Shown in pieces: positions 1 through 7,274 of a stretch of 64,000 bases of DNA. Position 1 is the stretch's first letter; each line of letters opens with the position of its first letter. This DNA is from Sphaerothrix epifaneia (GTDB lineage Bacteria; Cyanobacteriota; Cyanobacteriia; Phormidesmidales; Phormidesmidaceae). Both the position numbers and the translations under genes were made by a program. The notes below the pieces were generated by a model, which saw nothing but the letters and a program-made list of their open reading frames with translations, did no database searches and was not told the DNA's origin. The stretch lies in contig NZ_JBHZOL010000068.1 in the NCBI RefSeq assembly GCF_042788235.1, forward strand, positions 7,829 through 71,828, written 5' to 3'.

Positions 1-1267
1 ATTTGCCAATGCTTTGCGCCATTAGCTCAACGATTTCTTGCTCGTAGTGGGTAAACTCGGTTCTAGCTACAGTTGAAAAAAAGCAGAGGGTGCCATAGAG
101 CGTTTCATCTACCCAAATCGGAGTGCCAATATAGGACTCTAGCTTGAACTGTTGATAGCAGGGATGACACCGTAAATTTGTGTTACTAACCTGCGTATAG
201 GTGACTGTCTTTTGCTGCTCAAAAACCTGATGGCAGTATACGTTTTCGATGGATAGCGAAAGGTTAGCTTTGAGTTCAGTGATATCAGACTTGACTGCCA
301 GCATTCTATAGGTTTTGCCTTCAAAGGTGCCAATAGAACCCTGGTCAAAGTGAAGCAAATCACAGCCAGTTTTAATATAGTCGGCAAAGAGATCGTCTAA
401 CGTTGGAAAGCTGGAAAGTTGCAGGCGATGAAGCTGACTTAAGCTCAGGGTGAATTTGGTGAGTTTTTCTGCTTGTCTAAGCAGGGTTATTTCGATCGCT
501 TTATAGACTGTAATGTCTTGACCAATCCAAATAATGGAAGCTGCTGAAAGCGGTATAATTTTCGCGCTATACCACTTGGGGCGATTTTCGATGGTGAGAC
601 AATACTCGCAATCAACCGTTGTTTGAGTAGACAGCGCCTGTTGAATATGACTGACAAAATAATCAGCTTGGGTGGCGGCAAAAAGTTCGTATAGCGTTTG
701 GCCTAAATATTTCTGACCTAAAGGATAGGTACGCTCTAGCTCAGTCGGCATCACTTGCAGGTAGCGACCCTCAGCATCTAACACCCAAACCATTTCTCCC
801 ATTACCGAAAGCAATTGCTGCAAGGGAGCCGAGAGAATTTCGACAGGCTTAAGCGTTTCGGTTGCAGGCGGTTGTAACAGGGATTGCGATCGCAGGAGAC
901 CAATAACTTGCCCTTGCCCATCAACAACTGGCAGCGCCAGCAGGGGGCTTTGGTGCAAAAGTTCTAAAACAACCAGGCGATCGCTGAGGTGATTGGCTTG
1001 GAGAATCTGCGGCGGCTGTGACATTATTTGCCCTACGCTCAAGACCGACAGATTAGCCTGCGTAGCCACTAACCCCACCACATCTTGAGCGGTGAACCAA
1101 CCGATGAGATTCGTTTTGCCTGAACTGGCTTCATCAACGATTAAGAGGCAGTCTGACTGAGCTTGATGGAGTTGAGCGATCGCGCTTTGAGCCGAACAAG
1201 CGGGCGAAACCCTAAGACAATTGCGATCAATTGCTTGCAGAATCGAGATGTTGGATGTCAAGCTCAC
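1..1267 (-). CDS. CBS-PAS-GAF sensor protein, C-terminus off the window
   Basis: An open frame of about 422 codons runs off the left edge, so the C-terminus is missing. A likely GTG start lies just after a GGAGAGG sequence; an in-frame TTG two codons later is the alternative, and an in-frame TAG sits just upstream. Residues about 1-135 look like a CBS pair, with the repeated 'cLLIVD' and 'LPVVDGQGQVIGLL' patterns. Residues about 145-260 look like a PAS domain ('MVWVLDAEGRYLQV', later 'WIGQDITVYKAIE'). Residues about 285-422 look like a GAF domain ('DDLFADYIKTGCDLL', 'SYIGTPIWVDETLYGTLCF'). The output domain, probably a histidine kinase or GGDEF domain, would lie beyond the edge and cannot be named. 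No substrate can be inferred. Confidence 0.8.
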   Translation of the reverse strand, partial: MSLTSNISILQAIDRNCLRVSPACSAQSAIAQLHQAQSDCLLIVDEASSGKTNLIGWFTAQDVVGLVATQANLSVLSVGQIMSQPPQILQANHLSDRLVVLELLHQSPLLALPVVDGQGQVIGLLRSQSLLQPPATETLKPVEILSAPLQQLLSVMGEMVWVLDAEGRYLQVMPTELERTYPLGQKYLGQTLYELFAATQADYFVSHIQQALSTQTTVDCEYCLTIENRPKWYSAKIIPLSAASIIWIGQDITVYKAIEITLLRQAEKLTKFTLSLSQLHRLQLSSFPTLDDLFADYIKTGCDLLHFDQGSIGTFEGKTYRMLAVKSDITELKANLSLSIENVYCHQVFEQQKTVTYTQVSNTNLRCHPCYQQFKLESYIGTPIWVDETLYGTLCFFSTVARTEFTHYEQEIVELMAQSIGK

Positions 1268-1415
1268 GGCCTCTCCATCTAGCCTGCCGCTAATCTAGGT
1301 TCACACCTTATCATTTACTATTCTTCCCGTAGACCGCCATCTTGCTTAACTCTTGCCCCTGTTTAGACATTGGCCTGATAGAGTAAAGGGCAGCTAATTT
1401 GAGGGAGAGACGCTG

Positions 1416-2363
1416 ATGCATCAATCTGAGATGTCTTCTACTGAATCGAATTCCTTCAGCGATCGCGGTCATCTTTTAACTGAACAGGTAAATTCTGCCA
1501 GTCAGCAACTGGATCAGCTTTCTAGCCTAGAAATTGTTGATTTATGCAATCGCGAAGATCAAAAGACCATCAGCGCCATCGCCGCCGCCCGTGAACCCCT
1601 GGCCGCTGCCATTGAGATGACGGCTACGGCGCTGCGTCGAGGGGGTCGCCTGTTTTATGTAGGGGCGGGTACGAGTGGTCGATTGGGTGTTTTAGATGCG
1701 GCAGAGTGTCCGCCAACTTTTTGTACCCATCCAGACCAGGTGCAGGGCATTATCGCCGGGGGCGCTGGGGCGCTGGTACGCAGCTCAGAAGCGTTAGAAG
1801 ACATTGAAGACGACGGCATGGAAGCGATCGCCATGCACAAAATTACCCAGCGGGATGTGGTTGTGGGCATTACGGCAGGTGGGACTACCCCTTATGTGCA
1901 TGGCGCAATCAAAGCGGCTCGACAACGAGGTGCCAAAACGGTTTTTATAGCCTGTGTTCCGGCTGAGCAGGTAGCCGCTCAGGCGGACGTTGACATTCGG
2001 TTGCTGGTTGGCCCTGAAGTGTTAGCTGGCTCTACCCGTTTGAAAGCAGGCACAGTGACTAAAATGGCGCTCAACATTCTGTCAACGGGGGTTATGGTCA
2101 AGCTGGGCAAAGTTTATGGCAACCGCATGATTGACGTTTCAGTCACCAATACCAAGCTGCGCGATCGCGCTTTGCGCATTCTCTGCGACCTCACCGACTT
2201 AGATCGAGCGACTGCCGAAACCTGGCTAGACAAAAGCGGACAGCGGGTTAAGCTAACGCTGTTGATGTACTGGGGGCAACTGGAGGTGGCCGCTGCTGAG
2301 CAAGTTTTAGCCGCCCATCAGGGCGACCTCCGACAGGCGCTTGCTAGCCTAAGCTTGGGCTAA
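1416..2363 (+). CDS. murQ: N-acetylmuramic acid 6-phosphate etherase
   Basis: MurQ cleaves the lactyl ether of MurNAc-6-phosphate to give GlcNAc-6-phosphate and D-lactate during cell-wall recycling in the cytoplasm. The SIS-fold signature is intact: residues 83-100 carry GAGTSGRLGVLDAAECPP, including the conserved Glu97. A second SIS signature, GITAGGTTPY, lies at 151-160, and the VTNTKLRDRA segment follows near 255. The 315-residue length fits the family. The ATG follows a GGAGAG ribosome site; an internal ATG six codons in is possible. The gene stands alone and its last 15 bp overlap the end of the convergent epimerase gene. No MurNAc-6-P transporter or kinase (AnmK) is visible nearby. Confidence 0.95.
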   Translation: MHQSEMSSTESNSFSDRGHLLTEQVNSASQQLDQLSSLEIVDLCNREDQKTISAIAAAREPLAAAIEMTATALRRGGRLFYVGAGTSGRLGVLDAAECPPTFCTHPDQVQGIIAGGAGALVRSSEALEDIEDDGMEAIAMHKITQRDVVVGITAGGTTPYVHGAIKAARQRGAKTVFIACVPAEQVAAQADVDIRLLVGPEVLAGSTRLKAGTVTKMALNILSTGVMVKLGKVYGNRMIDVSVTNTKLRDRALRILCDLTDLDRATAETWLDKSGQRVKLTLLMYWGQLEVAAAEQVLAAHQGDLRQALASLSLG

Positions 2364-3308
2364 CTCGCGCAAAATGGTTGACACCGATCGCGGTTGCCAG
2401 CCTAGCTCTTTTTGAGCTTTGCTGGCGTCAATCCGCACACAGCGATCGTAAATATAGTGAACCCGCTCTCGGCTCAGCGGCGGGTTCCAGGCGAACAAGC
2501 GGCCGACTGGCTCTAGCAGATTGCCCAACAGCCTGACTAACCAGGCAGGCGGCTCTGCCGGAACGGAGATGCCCGTTTCCTGGCTCAAAAGCTGAAACAT
2601 TTCTCGCGTTGAGAGTTCACCAGCCGAAATGATGTAATGCTCTCCGGCAGGGGCTTTTGCCGCCGCCAGCATGAGAGCCGCCACCAAATCATCTACATGT
2701 ACTACCCCGGTGAGGCGATCGCCCCCCGGCCATAGCTTTAGTCGTCGTTTGAGAAAAAGCTGAATCACCGGGCCAAAATGGGGGTCATCAGGGCCGAGGA
2801 TGCCTGCTGGCATGAGACTGACCGTATACAAACCCTGGGCTGCTGCTTGATCAACTAGCTGCTGGGCTTGATATTTGGTGCGATCGTAAGCCGAAGAAAA
2901 GTCAGCCTGGGTACGTTGAAATGTTTCATCCACCACCTGACCCTGAGTATCACCAAAGACGCCAATGGTGCTGCAATAGATCACCTTGGGTGAAGGGTTA
3001 GCCATCAACGCTGCTTCTAGCACTGTGCGGGTACCGACGACATTGACCCGCTCCATTTCAGCCGCTTTGACAATCCCTAAATCTACATAAGCAGCGATGT
3101 GAAAGACAACATCCACCCCGCTAATGGCTTTGTCTAAGGCGGCGCGATCGCTGATGTCGCCATAAACCAGTGGGAAGTCTAAGGCGGCCAGCCGAGACAA
3201 ATTGCTGGTTGGGCGCACTAAACCCACCACTTCATGCCCTTGCTGTAGCAGCGCTTTGACTAAATGCGAACCCGTGAAGCCATTGGCCCCGGTGACTAAG
3301 GCTTTCAT
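2349..3308 (-). CDS. NAD-dependent epimerase/dehydratase-type SDR, CerR-like by context
   Basis: This is an extended short-chain dehydrogenase of 319 residues. It has the nucleotide-binding motif TGANGFTG at 6-13, a catalytic Ser113 (YCSTIG) and the Tyr141-x3-Lys145 pair (YDRTK). It is the last gene of a four-gene minus-strand run. Its ATG overlaps the stop of the upstream GNAT gene by 4 bp, so the two are translationally coupled. Sequence alone gives a sugar-epimerase or 3-ketosteroid-type reductase. Beside an alpha-oxoamine synthase and a GNAT acyltransferase, the best reading is the reductase of a bacterial ceramide route (CerR type), which reduces the 3-keto group. That role is inferred from neighbours. 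The 3' end overlaps murQ. Confidence 0.85.
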   Translation of the reverse strand: MKALVTGANGFTGSHLVKALLQQGHEVVGLVRPTSNLSRLAALDFPLVYGDISDRAALDKAISGVDVVFHIAAYVDLGIVKAAEMERVNVVGTRTVLEAALMANPSPKVIYCSTIGVFGDTQGQVVDETFQRTQADFSSAYDRTKYQAQQLVDQAAAQGLYTVSLMPAGILGPDDPHFGPVIQLFLKRRLKLWPGGDRLTGVVHVDDLVAALMLAAAKAPAGEHYIISAGELSTREMFQLLSQETGISVPAEPPAWLVRLLGNLLEPVGRLFAWNPPLSRERVHYIYDRCVRIDASKAQKELGWQPRSVSTILRELAQA

Positions 3309-4441
3309 AAGGCTTTTTCGTAGATGCGATAGGTTTTGGTGATGTGGGCACCTGAGGCTTCAATAATTTTGCGCGAGGGCAGATTGTCTTCAAACACCCA
3401 AGAAAGTTCGGCTTGCTTATAGGGTTTTTGCTTTTTGGTGCCCCCCTTCATGCCCAGATAAACTAGCGCCAGCGGTACCATCTTACGGCGATAGGCTGGC
3501 AACGCGCAGATGGCAATTACCCGACCGCGATCGATCTGCCGCCGATACCAGAGAAACTTGAGAATGCCTAGCCAGTTGAGCCGACCATTCACCTGCTTCA
3601 GCGGAATGTTGTAGTCAGGTAGCCCCATAAAAAAGCCAATCATTTGGCCTTGGTCTTCAGCAATGACAAAAACATCTGGATCGACTAGCTGCTGTAGCTC
3701 CCTGGCTTCTTGCATAAATTCGGCTTCAGTGCGAGCCGAAGAACTCCAGTTGTGGGCAAAGGCGGTGGTAAAAAGCTGATAAAGGCTACGGCAATCTTGT
3801 TCAAAGGCTTCGCCTTTGGTATGAAGGGGGCGAAAGGTAATTCCGGCTTTTTCGGCAATTTGGCAGGCTCGTTCAAACTGGCTGGGCAACGACTGCGCCA
3901 ATGGTAAATCGTAGGCGTAGGCATCTTTGGCTTTGTGCCAGCCAGCTAGCCTCATCAAGTCGTCGTAGTAGGGCGGGTTGTAGGGCATCATCACCATGGG
4001 CGGTGTGTCAAACCCATCGACTAAGAAAAAGCAGTTGTTGTGGGTAGATAAATCAATGGGGCCACGAGCAAGGGGCATATCGCGATCGCGCAGCCATTGA
4101 CAGGCGGTGTCTAATAGCGCGGTTGCGATCGCAGCGTCATTTATACATTCAAAAAAGCCAAACAGCCCCACCTGTTGACCTTCGCGTTCAATCAAACGCT
4201 GATTGATGGCTGCAACAATGCGACCGATCGGTTGCCCCTGGGAGAAAGCGACAAACTGCTGGAGTTCGCCGTAGCTAAAGAAGGGATTGTCAGGCCGAAA
4301 TTGCTTTTCAATACTTGACGTCAGCGGCTTCACCCAGTTGGCATCCCCTTGGTAAACGCGATCGGGCACGGCCAGGAAAGCGGCTTGATCGGCAGGGGTG
4401 GTAACGGGCTTGATTTCGAACTGGGTTGTCACAGCAGTCAT
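3305..4441 (-). CDS. GNAT-like acyltransferase, candidate bacterial ceramide synthase (bCerS type)
   Basis: The 378-residue protein has a GNAT-like layout. It carries 'VFVIAEDQGQMIGFFMGLPDYN', then 'RGRVIAICALPAYRRKMVPLALVYLGMKGG', then 'AELSWVFEDNLPSRKIIEASGAH', which reads like the strands and acyl-CoA loop of the fold. An N-terminal half (about 15-170) contains 'GPIDLSTHNNCFFLVDGFDTPP'. It is soluble, with no membrane segment. The gene lies 85 bp after the alpha-oxoamine synthase and overlaps the reductase by 4 bp. In Caulobacter an acyltransferase described as GNAT-like performs N-acylation in ceramide synthesis, and I propose that role here. The evidence is fold plus neighbourhood, not a diagnostic motif. 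A generic N-acyltransferase acting on another amino ketone is the main alternative. Confidence 0.75.
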   Translation of the reverse strand: MTAVTTQFEIKPVTTPADQAAFLAVPDRVYQGDANWVKPLTSSIEKQFRPDNPFFSYGELQQFVAFSQGQPIGRIVAAINQRLIEREGQQVGLFGFFECINDAAIATALLDTACQWLRDRDMPLARGPIDLSTHNNCFFLVDGFDTPPMVMMPYNPPYYDDLMRLAGWHKAKDAYAYDLPLAQSLPSQFERACQIAEKAGITFRPLHTKGEAFEQDCRSLYQLFTTAFAHNWSSSARTEAEFMQEARELQQLVDPDVFVIAEDQGQMIGFFMGLPDYNIPLKQVNGRLNWLGILKFLWYRRQIDRGRVIAICALPAYRRKMVPLALVYLGMKGGTKKQKPYKQAELSWVFEDNLPSRKIIEASGAHITKTYRIYEKAL

Positions 4442-4484
4442 GGAGATTACCGGGCAGCATTAGCAAGCGGTGAAGCTGCAAGCG

Positions 4485-4512
4485 TCGTTCCCAGGTGGCC
4501 ACCTGGGAACGA
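4485..4512. repeat. 28-bp perfect palindrome between the synthase and acyltransferase genes
   Basis: The 14-bp arm TCGTTCCCAGGTGG is followed directly by its exact reverse complement. It lies in the 85-bp gap between two co-directional genes of the ceramide-like operon, so the transcript would fold into a strong hairpin. No U-tract follows on either strand, so it is not a standard terminator. It resembles the small CGTTCCCAGG-type palindromes dispersed in cyanobacterial genomes. It could act as a processing or stability element, or simply be a repeat insertion. Confidence 0.85.
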
Positions 4513-4526
4513 GACTGGCTAAAAAA

Positions 4527-5813
4527 TCAGGCCGTATACTGAACCACAGAGCCACAGAGCTTTTCGCGCACGGCTATCATGGCTTCGACTAACTGATCCA
4601 TCTCCGCATGGGTATGGAGCGCGTTGGCAGTAATCCGCAGTCGGGGCTTGGCAATAAACCAAATGGGCGATACCCATAGCCCAAACTCTTCCATCAAACA
4701 GCGAGCAAAGGGTTTGGGCTTTAGCTCTGACGGCAAAATCACAGGAATGACGTTAGTTTCACCAATCGCATCAAAGCCAGCTTCAATCAGGCGCGATCGC
4801 AAATAGCGAGTATTCGACTGCAAAGTTGCCACCAGATCAGGACGCTGGCGGACTTGGCGAATACTTTCTAACGCGGCGGCTGTCACCGGCGGCGGCAGGG
4901 AGATGGTACCGATAGAGGTCGGCGAAACATCCAACAGGTCGATGAGTTCGCGGTTGGGAGCACTAATGGCGGCTCCAGCCGATCCGGCAAACTTAGAAAA
5001 CGTCGTCATGATCAAAGGGACGATGCCGCGATCGATCACCGACTGGGGAGTAATGCCGAAGTGGTCATAAATGCCTTCTCCTTTGGAGCCAATTGCACCA
5101 CTGGCATGGGCTTCATCCATGACGACGACGCTGCCTGGATAGTGCTCCAGAATATCGAGCATTTTAGGCAACGGCACCACATCGCCATCCATGGAAAAGA
5201 CCGCATCAGAAACAACCATAATGCGATCGCCCGGACGGGCATAGCGGCGCACCTTACGAGCTAAATCGTCCATATCGCAGTGACGATAAGCCTTTACCCG
5301 GACGTTAGGGCTGTGGCTAAACATCTTGCCAGAGCGATTGCTGGCATTAACGACGGCTGAAATAATGCAACCGTGATTGAGCACGTCGGTAAAGATTAAG
5401 GTTTCTCTTGTGTGCTCGAACCCCGGAACTGGCACGGCCAAGTGGCAAAAGCCATCCATGAGCGCTTGTAGCGCCATCCAGGCATTGAGAAACAAGTGGG
5501 TATGAGGCAAATGCTTAAAAGCGGAAATTTCTGCTTCTAGCTGCCGATGTAAATCAATCCGACCGCTTAAAACTGAGCAAGAACTATTAGACGTACCGTA
5601 TTGCAGGATAGACTCAATCGCTGCCTGTTTCACAGGTTCAGCCTGAGCTAGCCCTAATACATCGTTTGTACAAAAAGTTAAGACCTTATGGTGCTTACCC
5701 GTTGCCTGTTCTTCAATCTCGACCAAGTTACCCTGCTTTTGATGGCAGATAAACTTGTCGGGATAAAGGCCACTGGCATAAAGATGCTGCATGTAGTCAT
5801 TAACGACGTCCAC
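4527..5813 (-). CDS. Alpha-oxoamine synthase family PLP enzyme, candidate serine palmitoyltransferase
   Basis: This fold-type I PLP enzyme of 428 residues belongs to the AONS/KBL/ALAS/SPT family, which condenses an amino acid with an acyl thioester and releases CO2. Visible family features are the PLP-stacking His147 (DVLNHG), 'VSDAVFSMDGD' at 201-211, the cofactor motif DEAH at 233-236, and the Schiff-base lysine K274 (TTFSKFAGSAG). An N-terminal extension before the core is modest. The gene follows the Rieske gene by 12 bp and precedes the acyltransferase. Biotin-type AONS is less likely because no bio genes are near. With a GNAT acyltransferase and an SDR reductase downstream, serine palmitoyltransferase is the best inference. 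The amino-acid substrate cannot be read from sequence. Confidence 0.85.
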   Translation of the reverse strand: MDVVNDYMQHLYASGLYPDKFICHQKQGNLVEIEEQATGKHHKVLTFCTNDVLGLAQAEPVKQAAIESILQYGTSNSSCSVLSGRIDLHRQLEAEISAFKHLPHTHLFLNAWMALQALMDGFCHLAVPVPGFEHTRETLIFTDVLNHGCIISAVVNASNRSGKMFSHSPNVRVKAYRHCDMDDLARKVRRYARPGDRIMVVSDAVFSMDGDVVPLPKMLDILEHYPGSVVVMDEAHASGAIGSKGEGIYDHFGITPQSVIDRGIVPLIMTTFSKFAGSAGAAISAPNRELIDLLDVSPTSIGTISLPPPVTAAALESIRQVRQRPDLVATLQSNTRYLRSRLIEAGFDAIGETNVIPVILPSELKPKPFARCLMEEFGLWVSPIWFIAKPRLRITANALHTHAEMDQLVEAMIAVREKLCGSVVQYTA

Positions 5814-5825
5814 AATCTACTCCTC

Positions 5826-6950
5826 TCACCTACACTTAGAGTCCTGAACTAGTTCAAAATTACGATCGCTTGCAACTGCAGTTGGTGGGTTCAATGACCG
5901 ATCTGATTGTTGCATGAACTTTTCGTACTGGCCGATAATTACCCGTTGCAGCGCGATGATGGCAGGGTTCACTTCCACGTAATTGCGTTGAGGATTTGCC
6001 GTATAGTTGCGCTGCTCACTTTCCATCATCTCAACATCTTGGTGGAGAAATTTGAGAAATATTTGGTGCAACACCCCTTTTTCTAGCAGTTTTCCAAGCT
6101 TGCCCTGAAGCAGCCAACTCGGCAACGGCAGCTTCAAAAACAGCATAGAGAAAGAACGGGTCAAAGTTGGCCCGATCGGTAGCCGCATAAGATATAGCGA
6201 AGAAACGCCCTCTAGCGAACTGTGGTAGTGCGGATATTGATAGTGAATTGAAACTGTCCGCGTGGTGACGCCATTGCCAGTTTTCCCCAGACCCATCAGC
6301 TTGGTCAGCACCCCTTGATAAGACACCTGATAGTCGGCGTAAACATCTGCTTCAGTTTGTTTGAGACCTAGAAGTATGGGGTCAAACCAGCCCTGGAGTT
6401 CTTTGTGCAAAAAACCGTGGAACACATCCATCGTGTTTTCGTTGCAGATGGAAAAATGAGCCTGGAATTCACCTGGAATCCGAACCATAAACCATTCTTT
6501 GGCGTCGTATTCGGGGATTTGGGGTAGCGGATGCTGATCAGCCAAGGCTGGATCACCTGGAAAAACCCAAAGAATGCCATACTTTTCTTGAATGGGATAA
6601 CTGCGGGCTTGGGCACAGGGCAGTTTCTGGTCGCGAGGGAAGTAAGGGATGTGAACACATTCCCCGGAACCCTTAAACTCCCATCCGTGATAAGGACAGG
6701 TGAGATGAGAGCCGTGAACTTCGCCTTTGTGTAGCTCAACCCCTTTGTGCGGGCAGGCATCTTCTAAGGCGAAAACTTGCCCAGCGTGGTCTCGGTAGAT
6801 GGCAATATTTTGTTGCCAAACGCTGACAGGTATAATCTCGCCCGGTTTGAGCTGAGCAGCCCAGCTAACGGGATACCAGTAGTTGGGATTGATGCCAGTT
6901 TCTCGGACACGCCTGTAAATGGATTGACCTTTGAGGACAGCTGATTCCAT
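5826..6950 (-). CDS. Rieske non-heme iron oxygenase, first gene of the ceramide-like operon
   Basis: The 374-residue oxygenase subunit has a Rieske [2Fe-2S] site formed by Cys66, His68, Cys85 and His88 (CPHKG ... CPYHGW). The mononuclear iron site is Asp175, His178 and His182 in NENTMDVFHGFLH, where the two histidines are three residues apart as in carbazole-dioxygenase-like enzymes. The C-terminal part (about 255-300) is hydrophobic ('RSFSMLFLKLPLPSWLLQG'), which may mean membrane association or a lipid substrate. It starts the four-gene run, 12 bp before the synthase. No dedicated ferredoxin or reductase is adjacent, so cellular ferredoxin would donate electrons. I infer hydroxylation or desaturation of the lipid product; phytyl-, chlorophyll- or sterol-type substrates remain possible. 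Confidence 0.85.
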   Translation of the reverse strand: MESAVLKGQSIYRRVRETGINPNYWYPVSWAAQLKPGEIIPVSVWQQNIAIYRDHAGQVFALEDACPHKGVELHKGEVHGSHLTCPYHGWEFKGSGECVHIPYFPRDQKLPCAQARSYPIQEKYGILWVFPGDPALADQHPLPQIPEYDAKEWFMVRIPGEFQAHFSICNENTMDVFHGFLHKELQGWFDPILLGLKQTEADVYADYQVSYQGVLTKLMGLGKTGNGVTTRTVSIHYQYPHYHSSLEGVSSLYLMRLPIGPTLTRSFSMLFLKLPLPSWLLQGKLGKLLEKGVLHQIFLKFLHQDVEMMESEQRNYTANPQRNYVEVNPAIIALQRVIIGQYEKFMQQSDRSLNPPTAVASDRNFELVQDSKCR

Positions 6951-7274
6951 AGATAAGGGCAGAGACTGTAACGTAAAGATAAATCTTACGAAATAAAGCT
7001 TAATTATTTCTGAATAGCCCTTAGCATACCGTGAATTCCACAGGCTGTCTGCCTGAAAAAGGACGTAAAGTCTGCCAAGGAACTTCGATAAACAGAAGCT
7101 AGTCAGCAGGGTTAGCCAAACCCGACCCGTTGTGACTGACTAGACGCGATCGCGGGGTAAATTTCTCCCGATGCGGCGGCTAAAAAGCCCGATCGAGATG
7201 GGGCTAGAGCCGACGGTTCGTGGCTAAAGCGAATAAATCAGCGATTTAACAAATATTAATCTTTCAGGCTATAG
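6951..7274. other. Intergenic region between the divergent Rieske operon and MFS gene
   Basis: These 324 bp hold the operon dyad at 6972-6990 and a stem-loop at 7099-7143 with arms CTAGTCAG/CTGACTAG and an inner GGGTT/AACCC stem. A shorter AGCCC/GGGCT stem lies near 7187-7206. No ORF of note is seen. The stem-loops may belong to leader RNAs, but no known riboswitch is recognised. Confidence 0.5.
6972..6990 (-). promoter_or_regulatory. Dyad just upstream of the Rieske gene start
   Basis: CGTAAAGATAAATCTTACG is a near-perfect dyad (arms GTAAAGAT and ATCTTAC with one bulged base) 22-40 bp upstream of the Rieske ATG. Its position suits an operator for the four-gene operon. I cannot assign a regulator. 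It is not an NtcA box, because the GTA and TAC triplets are too far apart. Confidence 0.4.

Noticed and set aside
4527..5813. 8-amino-7-oxononanoate synthase of biotin synthesis (bioF)
   Set aside because: Family membership is right but no biotin genes are near, and the neighbours are a GNAT acyltransferase, an SDR and a Rieske enzyme. It is kept as an alternative only.
6368..6760. 130-codon minus-strand frame inside the Rieske gene
   Set aside because: It is an out-of-frame shadow of the Rieske coding sequence, whose motifs are in the other frame.
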